Shown: piece by piece, positions 43,128-52,524 of the stretch
Numbering within the stretch: position 1 is the stretch's first letter
Layout of the letters: the number at the start of each line of letters is the position of its first letter
Assembly: GCA_019637335.1 (NCBI GenBank)
Contig: JAHBVV010000024.1
Coordinates: forward strand, 55,008 to 119,007
Source: Candidatus Hydrogenedentota bacterium
Lineage (GTDB): Bacteria > Hydrogenedentota > Hydrogenedentia > Hydrogenedentales > JAEUWI01
DNA length: 64,000 nt
Reading direction: 5' to 3'
Program-made: the position numbers and the translations under genes
The notes under the pieces: generated by a model
Databases searched by the model: none
What the model saw: only the letters and a program-made list of their open reading frames with translations
Told to the model about the DNA's origin: nothing

Positions 43128-43832
43128 CTACACTCCTATGATATACGTGCGGGCCAGAACGTACAGCGGGATGAACGAAAAACCCGCCGCAACGCCGATC
43201 CCGATGGCCTTCGCCACCAGTTCCGCCTTCCCCGTGTCCCGGTCCGTCAAAAAGCCCAGCGTTACCGCGATACTCGCGAGCGCGTGGGTCAAGTGAATGC
43301 CCACGAACACGCAGCAGATAATGTACAGCAGCGAACGGACCGGATTGCCAAACGAATTAAACACGACGCCATACAGCCCCATGCTCTCTTCGCCCATGCC
43401 GTCCACGAACGATCGGGGCCCCTCACGGTCGCCCGTGATCGTGAAATCGTACACATGCAGCAACACGAACAGCAGTATCAGCACACCGCTTATCCGCATC
43501 ATACGCGACGCGAAAGTCTTACGGCTCGCCGTGCGCTCGTACTCGTAGCGCACCGGGCCCCGCGCCGATGTGTTCTCCAGCGCAAGTGAGATCGCCGTGC
43601 CGATATGCGCGATGAAGCACACCACGAGGAATACCCGCGCCGCCCAAAGCAGTTCGCCCAGTGCGTGAAGCCGCGCCGCATAGGCGTTGAACACATCCGG
43701 GCCCACAAGCAGAAGAACATTCCCGACCAGATGGCCGAGCACAAACGTTACCAGCGCGATACCGGTCAGCCCGACTACCAGTTCCTTGGCGACGGACGTT
43801 GTGAATCGGCGGGCGAGAAGGGTAGAACTCAT
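43128..43832 (-). CDS. sdhC: Succinate dehydrogenase cytochrome b558 subunit (type B)
   Basis: A 234-residue integral membrane protein with five predicted helices and the conserved His residues of the dihaem cytochrome b558: LGHLVGN, CFIAHIGTA, LLHVYDF and GIHLTHALAS. It anchors the SdhAB head and binds quinone. The ATG at 43832 is used instead of the upstream in-frame start. It is the first gene of the operon sdhC-sdhA-sdhB on the minus strand. Confidence 0.95.
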   Translation of the reverse strand: MSSTLLARRFTTSVAKELVVGLTGIALVTFVLGHLVGNVLLLVGPDVFNAYAARLHALGELLWAARVFLVVCFIAHIGTAISLALENTSARGPVRYEYERTASRKTFASRMMRISGVLILLFVLLHVYDFTITGDREGPRSFVDGMGEESMGLYGVVFNSFGNPVRSLLYIICCVFVGIHLTHALASIAVTLGFLTDRDTGKAELVAKAIGIGVAAGFSFIPLYVLARTYIIGV

Positions 43833-44149
43833 AAGCCTGGCAAGTCTCCTTGGTGCGCCCCGCCCGGGAGTTCCCTGTGGCGCCTTAACCAATCAGGAAC
43901 CGCCGCAAGCGACCGCCCACAGGCGGGGGTGGATGAATCCCGGCTATGGTACAACACGCCCGCGCCGCCGTTCCAGACCTCGGCCCAATTTTTGCCGCCA
44001 CCGCCGCGCCGCGAACGCCATACGGACAGACCCGGCCACGGGCCAGCCGGATACGGGCCGCGGCCGCTTGCCGCGAATCCCCGCGCTGCTCTACCATACC
44101 CGCGGCGCCACGTGGCGCCCCAACCCAAAACACACGCCGGGAACCCATC
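43833..44149. other. Divergent intergenic region between sdhC and DUF4202 genes
   Basis: A 317-bp GC-rich divergent region. No gene is supported; only weak -10-like elements are seen (for example TACCAT on the minus strand), so no promoter is called. Confidence 0.5.
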
Positions 44150-44728
44150 TTGATAGACGAAATCCTGAATCGCATCGACGCGGCCAACGCCGTGGACCCC
44201 AACCGGGAATCGGCGGACGGCGTGGACGAGCCCGCGGCGCTCCTCTATGGCCGCCGCATGAGCGCCTGGATCGATCGGCTGCGCCCTGGCGCGCCGCCCG
44301 CGCTCCAAATCGCCGCCCGCGCGCAGCATATCCGCCGCTGGGAGCATCCGCGCGCGGAATATCCGGCGGATCGGCGCGGCTATCTCGCCTGGCGCCGCGG
44401 CCTCTACACCTTCCACGCCGAGCAGGCCGGCGCGATCATGCGGGAATGCGGCGCGGACGAAACGCTTATCGACCGGGTGTCCTTCCTCCTCCACAAGAAA
44501 CAACTGAGCGACGATCCCGACACCCAGGCGCTCGAGGACGCGGCCTGCCTCGTCTTTCTGGAGCATCACCTGGACGAATTCGCGGCCCGCACGGATCGCG
44601 AGAAGATGATCGGCATTCTGCGCAAGACCTGGCGCAAAATGTCCGAGGCCGGACGCCGGCACGCGCTCGCGCTCGATTTGCCCGAAGCCGCGCGCGAACT
44701 CGTCGCGGAGGCGCTGGGCGATGGCTGA
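44150..44728 (+). CDS. DUF4202 protein
   Basis: A 192-residue protein of the DUF4202 family, with family-like stretches DPNRESADG, RAQHIRRWEHPR and FLLHKKQLSDDPDTQALEDA, and a conserved His-rich segment. The family has an HD-like helical pattern, but no metal-dependent reaction is assigned. The start is inferred at TTG 44150, because the family-like sequence begins there and the preceding 68 in-frame codons look non-coding. It overlaps the uridine kinase gene by 8 nt and is probably translated with it. Confidence 0.85.
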   Translation: MIDEILNRIDAANAVDPNRESADGVDEPAALLYGRRMSAWIDRLRPGAPPALQIAARAQHIRRWEHPRAEYPADRRGYLAWRRGLYTFHAEQAGAIMRECGADETLIDRVSFLLHKKQLSDDPDTQALEDAACLVFLEHHLDEFAARTDREKMIGILRKTWRKMSEAGRRHALALDLPEAARELVAEALGDG

Positions 44729-45344
44729 CCCCGCGCCGCGACCGAAAGTGGCCGGCATTGCGGGTGGTTCCGGCTCGGGGAAGACCACGCTCACCGCGGC
44801 GTTGTTGAACGCGTTGCCGGGGCGGGCCGTGCTCCTCCAACACGACTGGTATTACCGAGATCAGGCCGGCGTACCGGCCGCGGAACGTGACGCCCGCAAT
44901 TACGACCATCCCGACGCACAGGAAACCGATCTGCTCGCCGATCACCTGGCGGCCCTCCGGCGTGGCGAATCCATCGCCGCGCCCCAGTACGATTTCGCCA
45001 CCCACACCCGCAAGCCGGAATCGCTTGCGTTAGCCCCGCGGCCTCTGGTCGTGGTGGAGGGGATAAACACGCTTGCCGCGCCCGCCCTGCGCGCCATGTT
45101 CGACGTCACGGTCTTTGTCGATGCCCCCGCGGATATCCGTTTTATCCGGCGTCTCCAGCGCGATGTCGTCGAGCGCGGCCGAACCGTCGAAAGCGTGGTC
45201 AGGCAATATCTCGAGCAGGTCCGCCCCATGCACGAGCGTTTCGTGGAGCCCTGCCGGGAAACCGCCGACCTCGTGCTGTCCGGCGAAGCCGATCCAGTCG
45301 CGTCCGCCCGGCGCATCCTGGCCGCGCTCGGCCTCGCGGAGTAA
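44721..45344 (+). CDS. udk: Uridine kinase-like P-loop kinase
   Basis: A 207-residue P-loop kinase of the uridine/cytidine kinase type. It has a Walker A motif GGSGSGKTT at 15-23, the DWYYRD element, NYDHPDA, the YDFATHTR segment and the VVVEGI region. The enzyme phosphorylates uridine or cytidine with ATP or GTP in pyrimidine salvage. The start is the ATG within the end of the DUF4202 gene (8-nt overlap). It is 7 nt upstream of the PepE-like gene, so these three genes form an operon. Confidence 0.94.
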   Translation: MADPAPRPKVAGIAGGSGSGKTTLTAALLNALPGRAVLLQHDWYYRDQAGVPAAERDARNYDHPDAQETDLLADHLAALRRGESIAAPQYDFATHTRKPESLALAPRPLVVVEGINTLAAPALRAMFDVTVFVDAPADIRFIRRLQRDVVERGRTVESVVRQYLEQVRPMHERFVEPCRETADLVLSGEADPVASARRILAALGLAE

Positions 45345-45351
45345 TTCCCTC

Positions 45352-46038
45352 ATGCGCCTCCTGCTCCTCAGCAATTCGACGATGCCGGGAGAACCCTGGC
45401 TCGGGTGGGCGCGCCCCCACCTCGATCGGTTTCTCGCGGATGCGGGCGAAATCCTCTTTCTGCCCTTCGCCGCTGCGGATTTCTCCTACGACGAATACAC
45501 CGCCCGCCTCGCCGGAGCCCTCCCCGACCGCCGGGTTGTCGGAGCGCACACCCTGGCGGATCCGGCCGCCAGCCTCGCGCGCGCGCGCGCCCTGGTCGCC
45601 GGTGGCGGCAACACATTCTGCCTGCTCCGGCGCTGCCAGGATCTTGGCCTGCTCGGCCCTATGCGCGCCGCCGTGGAAGCCGGCGCGCGCTTCGCGGGCT
45701 GGAGCGCCGGCGCGAACCTCGCCTGCCCCACCATCAAGACCACCAACGACATGCCCATCGTGGAAACGGCCGGGCTGGACGCCCTGGGACTCGTACCGTT
45801 CCAGATCAATCCCCACTTCACCGAAGCCACCATTCCGGGGCACGGCGGCGAATCGCGCGCGCAGCGCCTCCGCGAGTTCGTGCAACAGAATCCCGGTTGC
45901 CCCGTGCTGGCCCTGCCCGAGGGCATGTTCGTCGAAGTGGACGGCCAGCAGCGGCGTCTGGGCGGCGCCGGCGAGGCGCTCTGGTTCACTTCGGACGAGC
46001 CGCCCCGGTCCCTTCAGCCCGGCCCGCTGCCCTGCTGA
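45352..46038 (+). CDS. pepE: Dipeptidase E-like peptidase (family S51)
   Basis: A 228-residue protein of the PepE/alpha-aspartyl dipeptidase family, which cleaves N-terminal Asp dipeptides in the cytoplasm. The nucleophile Ser is in GWSAGANLACPTI near residue 120. The VAGGGNTF element and QINPHFTEA region, whose His is part of the active site, are also present. Its end overlaps the end of the convergent GT2 gene by 25 nt (46014-46038), so both stop codons lie in the opposite reading frame. Confidence 0.93.
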   Translation: MRLLLLSNSTMPGEPWLGWARPHLDRFLADAGEILFLPFAAADFSYDEYTARLAGALPDRRVVGAHTLADPAASLARARALVAGGGNTFCLLRRCQDLGLLGPMRAAVEAGARFAGWSAGANLACPTIKTTNDMPIVETAGLDALGLVPFQINPHFTEATIPGHGGESRAQRLREFVQQNPGCPVLALPEGMFVEVDGQQRRLGGAGEALWFTSDEPPRSLQPGPLPC

Positions 46039-47006
46039 TCCTGCTCGCGCTTCCGCCGCTGGTGTTCCTCATACTCCCGCTCCCGAAGCCGCCAGCGAAT
46101 CTCCTCCAGCAACTGGCGGTTCACCCCGCTCAATTCCGCCAGGAAACCCGACACGATCAGCACGAAACTCGCCGAAAACAGGATCGCCGCCGCAATAAGC
46201 GACGGAAGATTTCCCCCGCCCGCGCCCGTGGCGTGCAGGTAGACATACCGGACGCTCGGGATCATCGCCAGCGCAAAACACATTGCGCCCGGCAGCGCAA
46301 AGAATCGAAACGGCCGGTACGTCATGAAAATCCGCACCGTCGTGACCATGGACATCTGCACGTAATGCCAGGGACTCTTCACCAGGCGCGAAGGGCGCAT
46401 GTCGCGGTTCGTCCGGATCGGAACCGACGTAATCGCCATGTTTTTCCGCCCGGCCTGGATCACCGTCTCCAGCGTGTACGTATAGCTCCCGAATACATTC
46501 AGCCCCATCGCCGCCTCCCGCGTCATCGCCCGGAACCCGCTCGGCGCGTCCGGCACATCCGTATTGCTCGCCATGCGCACCACCCACGATCCCAGCCATT
46601 GCAGCAGCTTCTTTGAAAAGGAAAAGTGCTGGATGTCCGCAATCGGGCGCGCCCCCACCACAAATTCCGCCTCGCCCGACAGGATCGGCGCCAGCAGCAC
46701 CGGGATATCCTCCGCATGGTACTGGTTGTCCGCGTCGGTGTTTACAATGACGTCCGCGCCCGCCTTGATGCAGAAATCCAGGCCCGCCGTGAACGCCCGC
46801 GCCAGTCCACGGTGCACCGTCAGGCGCAACACGTGATCCGCGCCGTGCGCCCGGGCCACCGACGCCGTCGCGTCCGTCGATCCATCGTCGATGACCAGCC
46901 ACTCCACCGTGTCAAAACCGGGGACCACCCGCGGCAGCGCCTGCAACGTCACCGGCAGCGACGCCTCCTCGTTGTAGCACGGTATCTGGATGATCAGTTT
47001 TCGCAC
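46014..47006 (-). CDS. Family 2 glycosyltransferase with C-terminal membrane helices
   Basis: A 330-residue GT2 enzyme of the dolichol/polyprenyl-phosphate sugar transferase type. The nucleotide-sugar motif is VNTDADNQY (the DxD-like metal site) near residue 92, and the start is IIQIPCYNEE. Two C-terminal membrane helices (FALPGAMCFALAMIPSV and IAAAILFSASFVLIVSGFL) anchor it. The start is GTG at 47006. It likely transfers a sugar to a lipid carrier or glycolipid. It converges on pepE with a 25-nt overlap. Confidence 0.94.
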   Translation of the reverse strand: MRKLIIQIPCYNEEASLPVTLQALPRVVPGFDTVEWLVIDDGSTDATASVARAHGADHVLRLTVHRGLARAFTAGLDFCIKAGADVIVNTDADNQYHAEDIPVLLAPILSGEAEFVVGARPIADIQHFSFSKKLLQWLGSWVVRMASNTDVPDAPSGFRAMTREAAMGLNVFGSYTYTLETVIQAGRKNMAITSVPIRTNRDMRPSRLVKSPWHYVQMSMVTTVRIFMTYRPFRFFALPGAMCFALAMIPSVRYVYLHATGAGGGNLPSLIAAAILFSASFVLIVSGFLAELSGVNRQLLEEIRWRLREREYEEHQRRKREQDQQGSGPG

Positions 47007-47671
47007 GATGTTCCGCTCGCAAATTCCTTGAGCCCGGTGGCGCCCGAGTTGTCCGGCGATGAGTCTATCAGAAACGAGCCGCCAATCGACCTCCGGCCGG
47101 ATACCCGCTCAATCGTCATCACTCGATTTCATTGCGCTCTTTGTGGCTCCAAATCCAATCCGCCGCGCGCCGTAAACGCGCGTCGCGCCATCGAGTGTCT
47201 CCTTTGCGTCTTTGCGCCTCCGTCTGAATATCAATCCCTCTCCAACATCTTCCCGTCGTGGCCTTCGTACCGCTATCCGCCTCTAACGTGTTTTCCCGAC
47301 AAGACTTTCCGAAGTAATCTCGGCAGAGCCATACTCGACTCACACGTACAACGCCCGCCAACCTGGCTCAGGCTTCCAGCCTGAGACAAGGTGAGCGCCG
47401 GGTTCGAACGGCCCATTGAACCGGAGAGCACAGCCTCGGATTCCCACAGTGAGACGGTCCTTTACTTCATTCGTGTCCATTCGCGTTCATTCGCGGTTCA
47501 ACTTTGTTTGGTTTCGGCCAACGGCTGCCCTGCGCCCGTCGTGGTGATCCCTTCTTCAATCGCGCCCCATTTCTGCGCGGTTTGCGGGGTGTCCATCCTT
47601 GCTTTTCGAGATAGCAATTCTGGACGGTGCGCGAGAATTTGCCATTTTTCGATCTTCCAAATGAAAAAAGC
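47007..47671. other. Long intergenic region without genes
   Basis: About 665 bp without a supported gene. Composition falls toward the genome mean or below. A near-tandem repeat of the form CATTCGTGTC, CATTCGCGTT, CATTCGCGGTT at 47468-47500 is the kind of spacer sequence often seen between genes in this group. The short open frames over it are not supported as genes. Confidence 0.6.
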
Positions 47672-47700
47672 TTGCAAATATCCGTACCGGAGGCTATCAT
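47672..47700 (+). promoter_or_regulatory. Promoter candidate for the HTH-receiver gene
   Basis: TTGCAA (47672-47677) and TATCAT (47695-47700) are 17 nt apart, 47 nt before the ATG. Confidence 0.55.
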
Positions 47701-47746
47701 AAGGCGGGAAGAAAACCATTAATCCACGCAAAGCTGGACACCGCTA

Positions 47747-48325
47747 ATGGAATCCAAACAATCCTTCAGTACATCCGAAGTGGCCAAGTATTGCCACGTG
47801 ACCGCCGATACCATCCGGAAATGGGCGGAAGCCGGGCGCATACATGTCTTCAAAACCCCCGGCGGCCACCGCCGCATCCGGCGCGACGACCTCGTTCGCT
47901 TTCTGCGCGAAAACAAGATCCCCATACACGAGGATCTGGACAACGCCGGCATCCGCGTGCTGGTGGTCGATGACGAAAAGGCCGTCGTCTCCGTTATCCG
48001 CCGCTTTCTGGAGCGATCGCAGACGCCGTTCCAGATTGAGGTGGCGCTCGACGGATTCGAGGCGGGGCACCAGGTCGCCACCTTCCGCCCCAACGTCATC
48101 TTCCTCGACCTGCGCCTGCCCGGAATGGATGGTTTCGAAGTCTGCCGCCGGATCAAGGCGGACCCCGAGACCGCCGGAAGCCACATTATCGCCATGACCG
48201 GGTACTACGAAGGCGATGTCGCCCAGCGGATTGTCGATATCGGGGCCGCCATGCTCCTGCAGAAGCCATTCACGCCGGACGATCTCCGCCGCGCGCTGGC
48301 CAAGGTGGGGGTGGAAGTGGTCTGA
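47747..48325 (+). CDS. DNA-binding HTH plus response-regulator receiver protein
   Basis: A 192-residue two-domain regulator. The N-terminal part is a MerR/excisionase-type helix-turn-helix (STSEVAKYCHVTADTIRKW, then HRRIRRDDLVRFL), residues about 5-55. The C-terminal part is a complete receiver domain, with acidic pocket VVDDE near residue 73, phospho-Asp in IFLDLRLPGMDG near 123, Thr in AMTGYY and Lys in LQKPFTP. The order (HTH first, receiver second) is the reverse of the common response-regulator order. No sensor kinase is adjacent, so it is an orphan regulator with unknown partner. Confidence 0.92.
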   Translation: MESKQSFSTSEVAKYCHVTADTIRKWAEAGRIHVFKTPGGHRRIRRDDLVRFLRENKIPIHEDLDNAGIRVLVVDDEKAVVSVIRRFLERSQTPFQIEVALDGFEAGHQVATFRPNVIFLDLRLPGMDGFEVCRRIKADPETAGSHIIAMTGYYEGDVAQRIVDIGAAMLLQKPFTPDDLRRALAKVGVEVV

Positions 48326-48341
48326 GGGTCGCGCGCGGGCT

Positions 48342-49052
48342 TCACGTATCCAGGCTGGCCGAGAACGTGGCCTCCAGTTCCTCCGCAAGGTGGCGGTACC
48401 GGACCAGGTAGTCCGCGTGGCTCCGGCGGATCACCTCCTTAGCCTCCTCCGCCCCGTAGACGTGCGTGATCTCGCACGCCTTGTGCATCGCGTCCGGAGC
48501 CTGTTTGTACGTCAGGAAATAGTGCCGCAGGCGCTCCACCAGCATCGAGGGGCACTGTGAGATGTCCTGCCAGTACCCGTAGCTCGGGTCCCCATGCAGG
48601 ATCGCGATGATCTTGTCGTCCGCCTCGTCCCCGTCCAACATGCGCAGGCCGCCGATCGGGTGCACGCGCATATAAATGTTCACATGCGCGATGTGCTTCT
48701 CCGTAAGCACGCACACATCCAGCGGATCGCCGTCGCCCACGATATCCGCGCGCCCCGTCTTCATCCGGCAGAATTCCGCCACATGATCGCTGCAGTAGGT
48801 CTGCGGGATAAATCCGTACAATTCCGGGCACACGTTGGAAAAGCGCTGCGGGCGATCGATGCGCAGCAGGCCGGTAACCTTGTCCAGCTCGTACTTCACC
48901 GTATCCGTCGGCAGGATCTCGATATAGGCGTTGATCAGGTCCGGCGATTCCGGGCCAATGTGGATCCCGTGCCAGGGGTGGGCGCGGAAAAGCCCCGTCG
49001 ATTCCCTGGTCAAACGATTGCTGCCGCCGTTATCCGCCGACGAGTCGCCCAT
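48342..49052 (-). CDS. ppa: Inorganic pyrophosphatase (family I)
   Basis: A 236-residue soluble pyrophosphatase that hydrolyses PPi to two phosphates. The family signature DGDPLDVCVL and the YELDKVTGLLRIDR substrate-binding element are intact, as are DGDEADDKIIAI and the C-terminal FLTYK. The protein is longer than the E. coli enzyme because of its extended ends. It is convergent with the HTH-receiver gene across 16 nt and divergent from the carbamoyltransferase gene. Confidence 0.97.
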   Translation of the reverse strand: MGDSSADNGGSNRLTRESTGLFRAHPWHGIHIGPESPDLINAYIEILPTDTVKYELDKVTGLLRIDRPQRFSNVCPELYGFIPQTYCSDHVAEFCRMKTGRADIVGDGDPLDVCVLTEKHIAHVNIYMRVHPIGGLRMLDGDEADDKIIAILHGDPSYGYWQDISQCPSMLVERLRHYFLTYKQAPDAMHKACEITHVYGAEEAKEVIRRSHADYLVRYRHLAEELEATFSASLDT

Positions 49053-49278
49053 ACGATATAGTTCTCCCGGCGTTGCGCCATGCTGCTTCCCGCAAGTCTA
49101 ACATCTCGCGGCGCGGCCAGGCCAGATCCCGGCGGATGACCCGCGCCGCGCCGCCGTGCTATGCTGGCCGCGCATCAGTCGAAACGGATTCGGGGCCACA
49201 ACAGGCGGGAGACACCATGAAGCGCAGTACACCGGCGAATGGGGCGAAGCGCCCTCCAGCCCCGAGGGAGCGCGCGCG

Positions 49279-51096
49279 GTGAATATACTCGGAATCTCCG
49301 CCTATTACCACGATAGCGCCGCCTGCCTCGTCCAGGACGGTCAAATTCGCTCGGCGGCCCAGGAAGAACGCTTCACCCGCATCAAGCACGACGCCTCCTT
49401 CCCGGAAAACGCCGTCGCCTGGTGCCTCGAAGAGGCCGGACTTCAGCCCGGCGACATCGATTTCGTCGCCTTCTACGACAAGCCTTTCCTCAAGTTCGAG
49501 CGCATCCTGCAAACCCACCTCGCCTTCGCGCCGAAAGGCTTCCGCGCCTTCCTCATGGCCATCCCGCTCTGGATCCGCGAAAAAATCTGGATCAAGGACC
49601 ATATCGCCCAATCGACCGGCTACGGTGGTCCCATTCTCTTTCCGGAGCATCACGAATCCCACGCCGCCTCCGCGTTCTACCCGTCGCCCTTCGATCGCGC
49701 CGCCTTCCTCACCATAGACGGCGTGGGGGAGTGGACCACCACCAGCTACGGCGTGGGGGAGGGCAACCACATCGCGATGCACGGCGAGATCCACTTCCCG
49801 CACTCGCTCGGGCTGCTTTACTCCGCCTTCACCTACTACACCGGCTTCAAGGTGAACTCCGGCGAATACAAGGTCATGGGACTCGCGCCCTACGGCGAAC
49901 CGAAATACGCCCAAACCATCCTGGACGAACTGATCGACCTCAGGGAAGACGGTTCCTTCCAGATGAACATGAACTACTTCAACTACTGCGCCGGCCTCAC
50001 CATGACCAACCGCCGCTTCGACGATCTCTTCGGCGGCCCGCCCCGCAAGCAGGAATCGCGCCTCACCCAGCGCGAAATGGACCTCGCCCGCTCCGTCCAG
50101 GAAGTCACCGAGGAAGCCATGCTGCGCATGGGGCGCCACGTGCACCGCGAGACCGGCTGCGAGAACCTCTGCCTCGCCGGCGGCGTCGCGCTCAACTGCG
50201 TCGCCAACGGGCGCCTGCTGCGCGAAGGTCCCTTCGATCGCCTCTGGATACAGCCCGCCGCCGGGGACGCGGGCGGCGCCATCGGGGCCGCGCTCTACGC
50301 CTGGCACCAGCACCAGGGCAAGCCGCGAACCGCCGGCCCAACGGACAGCCAGCGCGGCAGCTACCTGGGCCCGCACTATTCGAGCGAGGACATTCGGGCC
50401 TGGCTGGATGCGCAGGGCTACCCCTACACGCGCATCGAGGACGAGGACGCCTTCTCCCAGTCCGTCGCGCAGCGCATCGCGGACGAAAAGGTCGTCGGCT
50501 GGTTCCAGGGGCCCATGGAGTTCGGCCCCCGCGCGCTCGGCGGACGTTCCATCCTCGGCGACCCGCGATCCCCGCGCATGCAGGAAACCATGAACCTCAA
50601 GATCAAATTCCGCGAAAGCTTTCGCCCCTTCGCGCCCTCCGTGCTCGCCGAAGACATCGCCGAATACTTCGAGCAGGACTGCGAAAGCCCCTACATGCTG
50701 CTCGTCGCCGGCGTGCGCGAGGAACTCCGCAAGCCCATGACTGAAACCGAGCAGGCGCTCTTCGGCATCGACAAGCTCAACGTCTGCCGCTCCACGATCC
50801 CCGCCGTGACCCACGTGGACTACTCCGCGCGCATCCAGACCGTGCACGAAGACACCAACCCGCGCTACCACCGCCTCCTCACGGCCTTCAAGGCGCTCAC
50901 CGGCTGCGCCGTGCTCATCAACACCTCCTTCAACGTGCGCGGCGAGCCCATCGTCTGCACCCCCCAGGACGCCTACCGCTGCTTCATGCGCACGAACATG
51001 GATTGCCTCGTGCTCGAAGACTGCATCCTTGAAAAAGCCGCCCAGCCGCCCCTCGAAGACGACGTCGACTGGCGCGCGCAATTCGAACTGGATTAA
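49279..51096 (+). CDS. NodU/CmcH-type carbamoyltransferase
   Basis: A 605-residue carbamoyltransferase that transfers a carbamoyl group from carbamoyl phosphate, via an adenylated intermediate, to a hydroxyl on a small molecule or sugar. The N-terminal part has GISAYYHDSAACLV and EERFTRIKHD, then EHHESHAASAFYPSPF. The C-terminal YrdC-like lobe has GPMEFGPRALGGRSIL. The start is GTG at 49279, with GGGAG upstream. It is 5 nt before an SxtJ-like membrane protein gene, which normally follows it. Its substrate here is unknown. Confidence 0.95.
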   Translation: MNILGISAYYHDSAACLVQDGQIRSAAQEERFTRIKHDASFPENAVAWCLEEAGLQPGDIDFVAFYDKPFLKFERILQTHLAFAPKGFRAFLMAIPLWIREKIWIKDHIAQSTGYGGPILFPEHHESHAASAFYPSPFDRAAFLTIDGVGEWTTTSYGVGEGNHIAMHGEIHFPHSLGLLYSAFTYYTGFKVNSGEYKVMGLAPYGEPKYAQTILDELIDLREDGSFQMNMNYFNYCAGLTMTNRRFDDLFGGPPRKQESRLTQREMDLARSVQEVTEEAMLRMGRHVHRETGCENLCLAGGVALNCVANGRLLREGPFDRLWIQPAAGDAGGAIGAALYAWHQHQGKPRTAGPTDSQRGSYLGPHYSSEDIRAWLDAQGYPYTRIEDEDAFSQSVAQRIADEKVVGWFQGPMEFGPRALGGRSILGDPRSPRMQETMNLKIKFRESFRPFAPSVLAEDIAEYFEQDCESPYMLLVAGVREELRKPMTETEQALFGIDKLNVCRSTIPAVTHVDYSARIQTVHEDTNPRYHRLLTAFKALTGCAVLINTSFNVRGEPIVCTPQDAYRCFMRTNMDCLVLEDCILEKAAQPPLEDDVDWRAQFELD

Positions 51097-51101
51097 CCCC
51101 C

Positions 51102-51536
51102 ATGCTCCTCCAGGATCTCCGCGAAATCAAGAGCTCGAAAAAAGAACTGCGCGATTTCGCAATCGTAATCGCCGTCGCCCTCATGCTCATCGGCGGCTAC
51201 CTCGCCTGGCGCGGCCATTTCTACGCCGCCTTCCCCATTGCCGCCGCGCTCCTGCTCGCGCCCGTCCTCTTCGACGCCCTCTTCAAGACCAACACCGCCG
51301 CCGTCCTGATCCCGCTCCAGAAAACCTGGATGGCCATCGCCATACTCCTCGGCCACGTCATCTCCCGAATTATCCTCGGCCTCTTCTTCTTCGGCGTCTT
51401 CACCGCCATACGCGCGCTCAACACAATCATCGGCAAGCCCCTCCTCGACACCGCCTGGAAAGGCGACCGCGAAACCTATTGGATAAAGCGGGACGCCGCC
51501 CCCAACCCGCCCGAGCGCGCCGAGCGCCAGTACTGA
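51102..51536 (+). CDS. SxtJ-like membrane protein
   Basis: A 144-residue membrane protein with about three hydrophobic segments (AIVIAVALMLIGGYLAW, AAFPIAAALLLAPVLFDALF and AIAILLGHVISRIILGLFFF). It resembles SxtJ family proteins, which are found just after NodU-type carbamoyltransferases. The gap to the carbamoyltransferase stop is 5 nt, so they are cotranscribed. In related genomes a DUF5989 small protein often follows; here that gene is found at 55490 after an intervening block of repeats and RHS remnants. Confidence 0.83.
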   Translation: MLLQDLREIKSSKKELRDFAIVIAVALMLIGGYLAWRGHFYAAFPIAAALLLAPVLFDALFKTNTAAVLIPLQKTWMAIAILLGHVISRIILGLFFFGVFTAIRALNTIIGKPLLDTAWKGDRETYWIKRDAAPNPPERAERQY

Positions 51537-51710
51537 CCGCGCGTTGTTCGCCGACGGCGTTTCCCGCCGGTACGGCCTCAAGACACCCAAAGCATGGGCA
51601 ACCGTTTCGCCGTCTAACGTGGCTTCACCTATAGACAGCGATTGACAAAGACCGTCGGACATTCATGCCCGAGGCAGCGAATACACCCAATTCAACAACC
51701 GCCCCCCAGA

Positions 51711-52440
51711 GACCGACACGCCAATCCGGCGGGTCTGCCCCGCCATCCCCATCGCCTCCCCCAGGCGTGCCACGGACAAGCCCCCAAGGGCTTGCCCGTG
51801 CAATTCCCCCCAGGGACCGACACGCCAACCCACTCCCACCCGGCGCACCAAACCCCACCCCGTGCCACGCGATCGCGCCCCCCCAGGGACTGACACGCCA
51901 AACCACCCCACCCGGCATACCAAACCTCGAAGCCCGTACCAACAACCCCCAATCCGGCGCACAACGCGCAACCGGCGGGTCTGTCCCGTCATCCCCATCC
52001 CCTTCCCCAGGGGTGCCACGGACAAGCCCGCAAGGGCTTGCCCGTGCACGTCTCCCCAGGGACTGTCACGCCAAACCCAACCGGCGGGTCTGTCCCGTCA
52101 TCCCCATCGCTTCCCCCGGGCGTGCCACGGACAAGCCCGCAAGGGCTTGCCCGTGCAACTCCCCCCAGGGACCGCCACGCCAACCCACCCGGCGCACCAA
52201 TCCCCACCCCGTGCCACGCGATCGCGCCCCAGCGCGTTCGTGTGCCCGGAGCAACACCAGCCCACCACCGCCAGTACCACCCCGCACGAGCGGCAAAACC
52301 GCCCCACGCTCCAAGCCACCCCCAGGCGTGCCACGGACAAGCCCGCAAGGGCTTGCCCGTGCAACTCCCCCCAGGGAGCAACACGCCAAGCCCAACCGGC
52401 GGGTCTGTCCCGTCGCTTCCCATTCCCATTATGGGGCAAT
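51711..52440. repeat. Array of interspersed C-rich repeats with palindromic cores
   Basis: Repeated phrases occur in the same order: a GGCGGGTCTGTCCCGTC-like block (four copies, first one diverged), a 35-nt palindrome, and a CCCAGGGACxGxCACGCC-like block. The palindromes are at 51767-51801, 52013-52047, 52122-52156 and 52328-52362. The pattern is not CRISPR, because the spacers are unequal and partly repeated. The same phrases appear, altered, in the 63038-63284 array. Confidence 0.9.
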
Positions 52441-52524
52441 CCACCCATATCACGGAGGAAAATCCAGAAAAACCGGCTCGGAATCGCCCCGAAGCCTTTC
52501 GCATGCGCCGCACGAATTTTTTTC

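Noticed and set aside
46014..46038. 25-nt overlap of pepE and the GT2 gene as a sequencing error
   Set aside because: Both proteins end with plausible family-length C-termini, and tail-to-tail overlaps of this size occur in compact genomes.
47467..47700. Short minus-strand frame ending NKVEPRMNANGHE
   Set aside because: The end is the translation of an intergenic near-tandem repeat; no ribosome-binding site or family is seen.
51711..52440. Possible CRISPR array
   Set aside because: Repeats are palindromic but have unequal spacing, and the spacers themselves repeat; no cas genes occur nearby.
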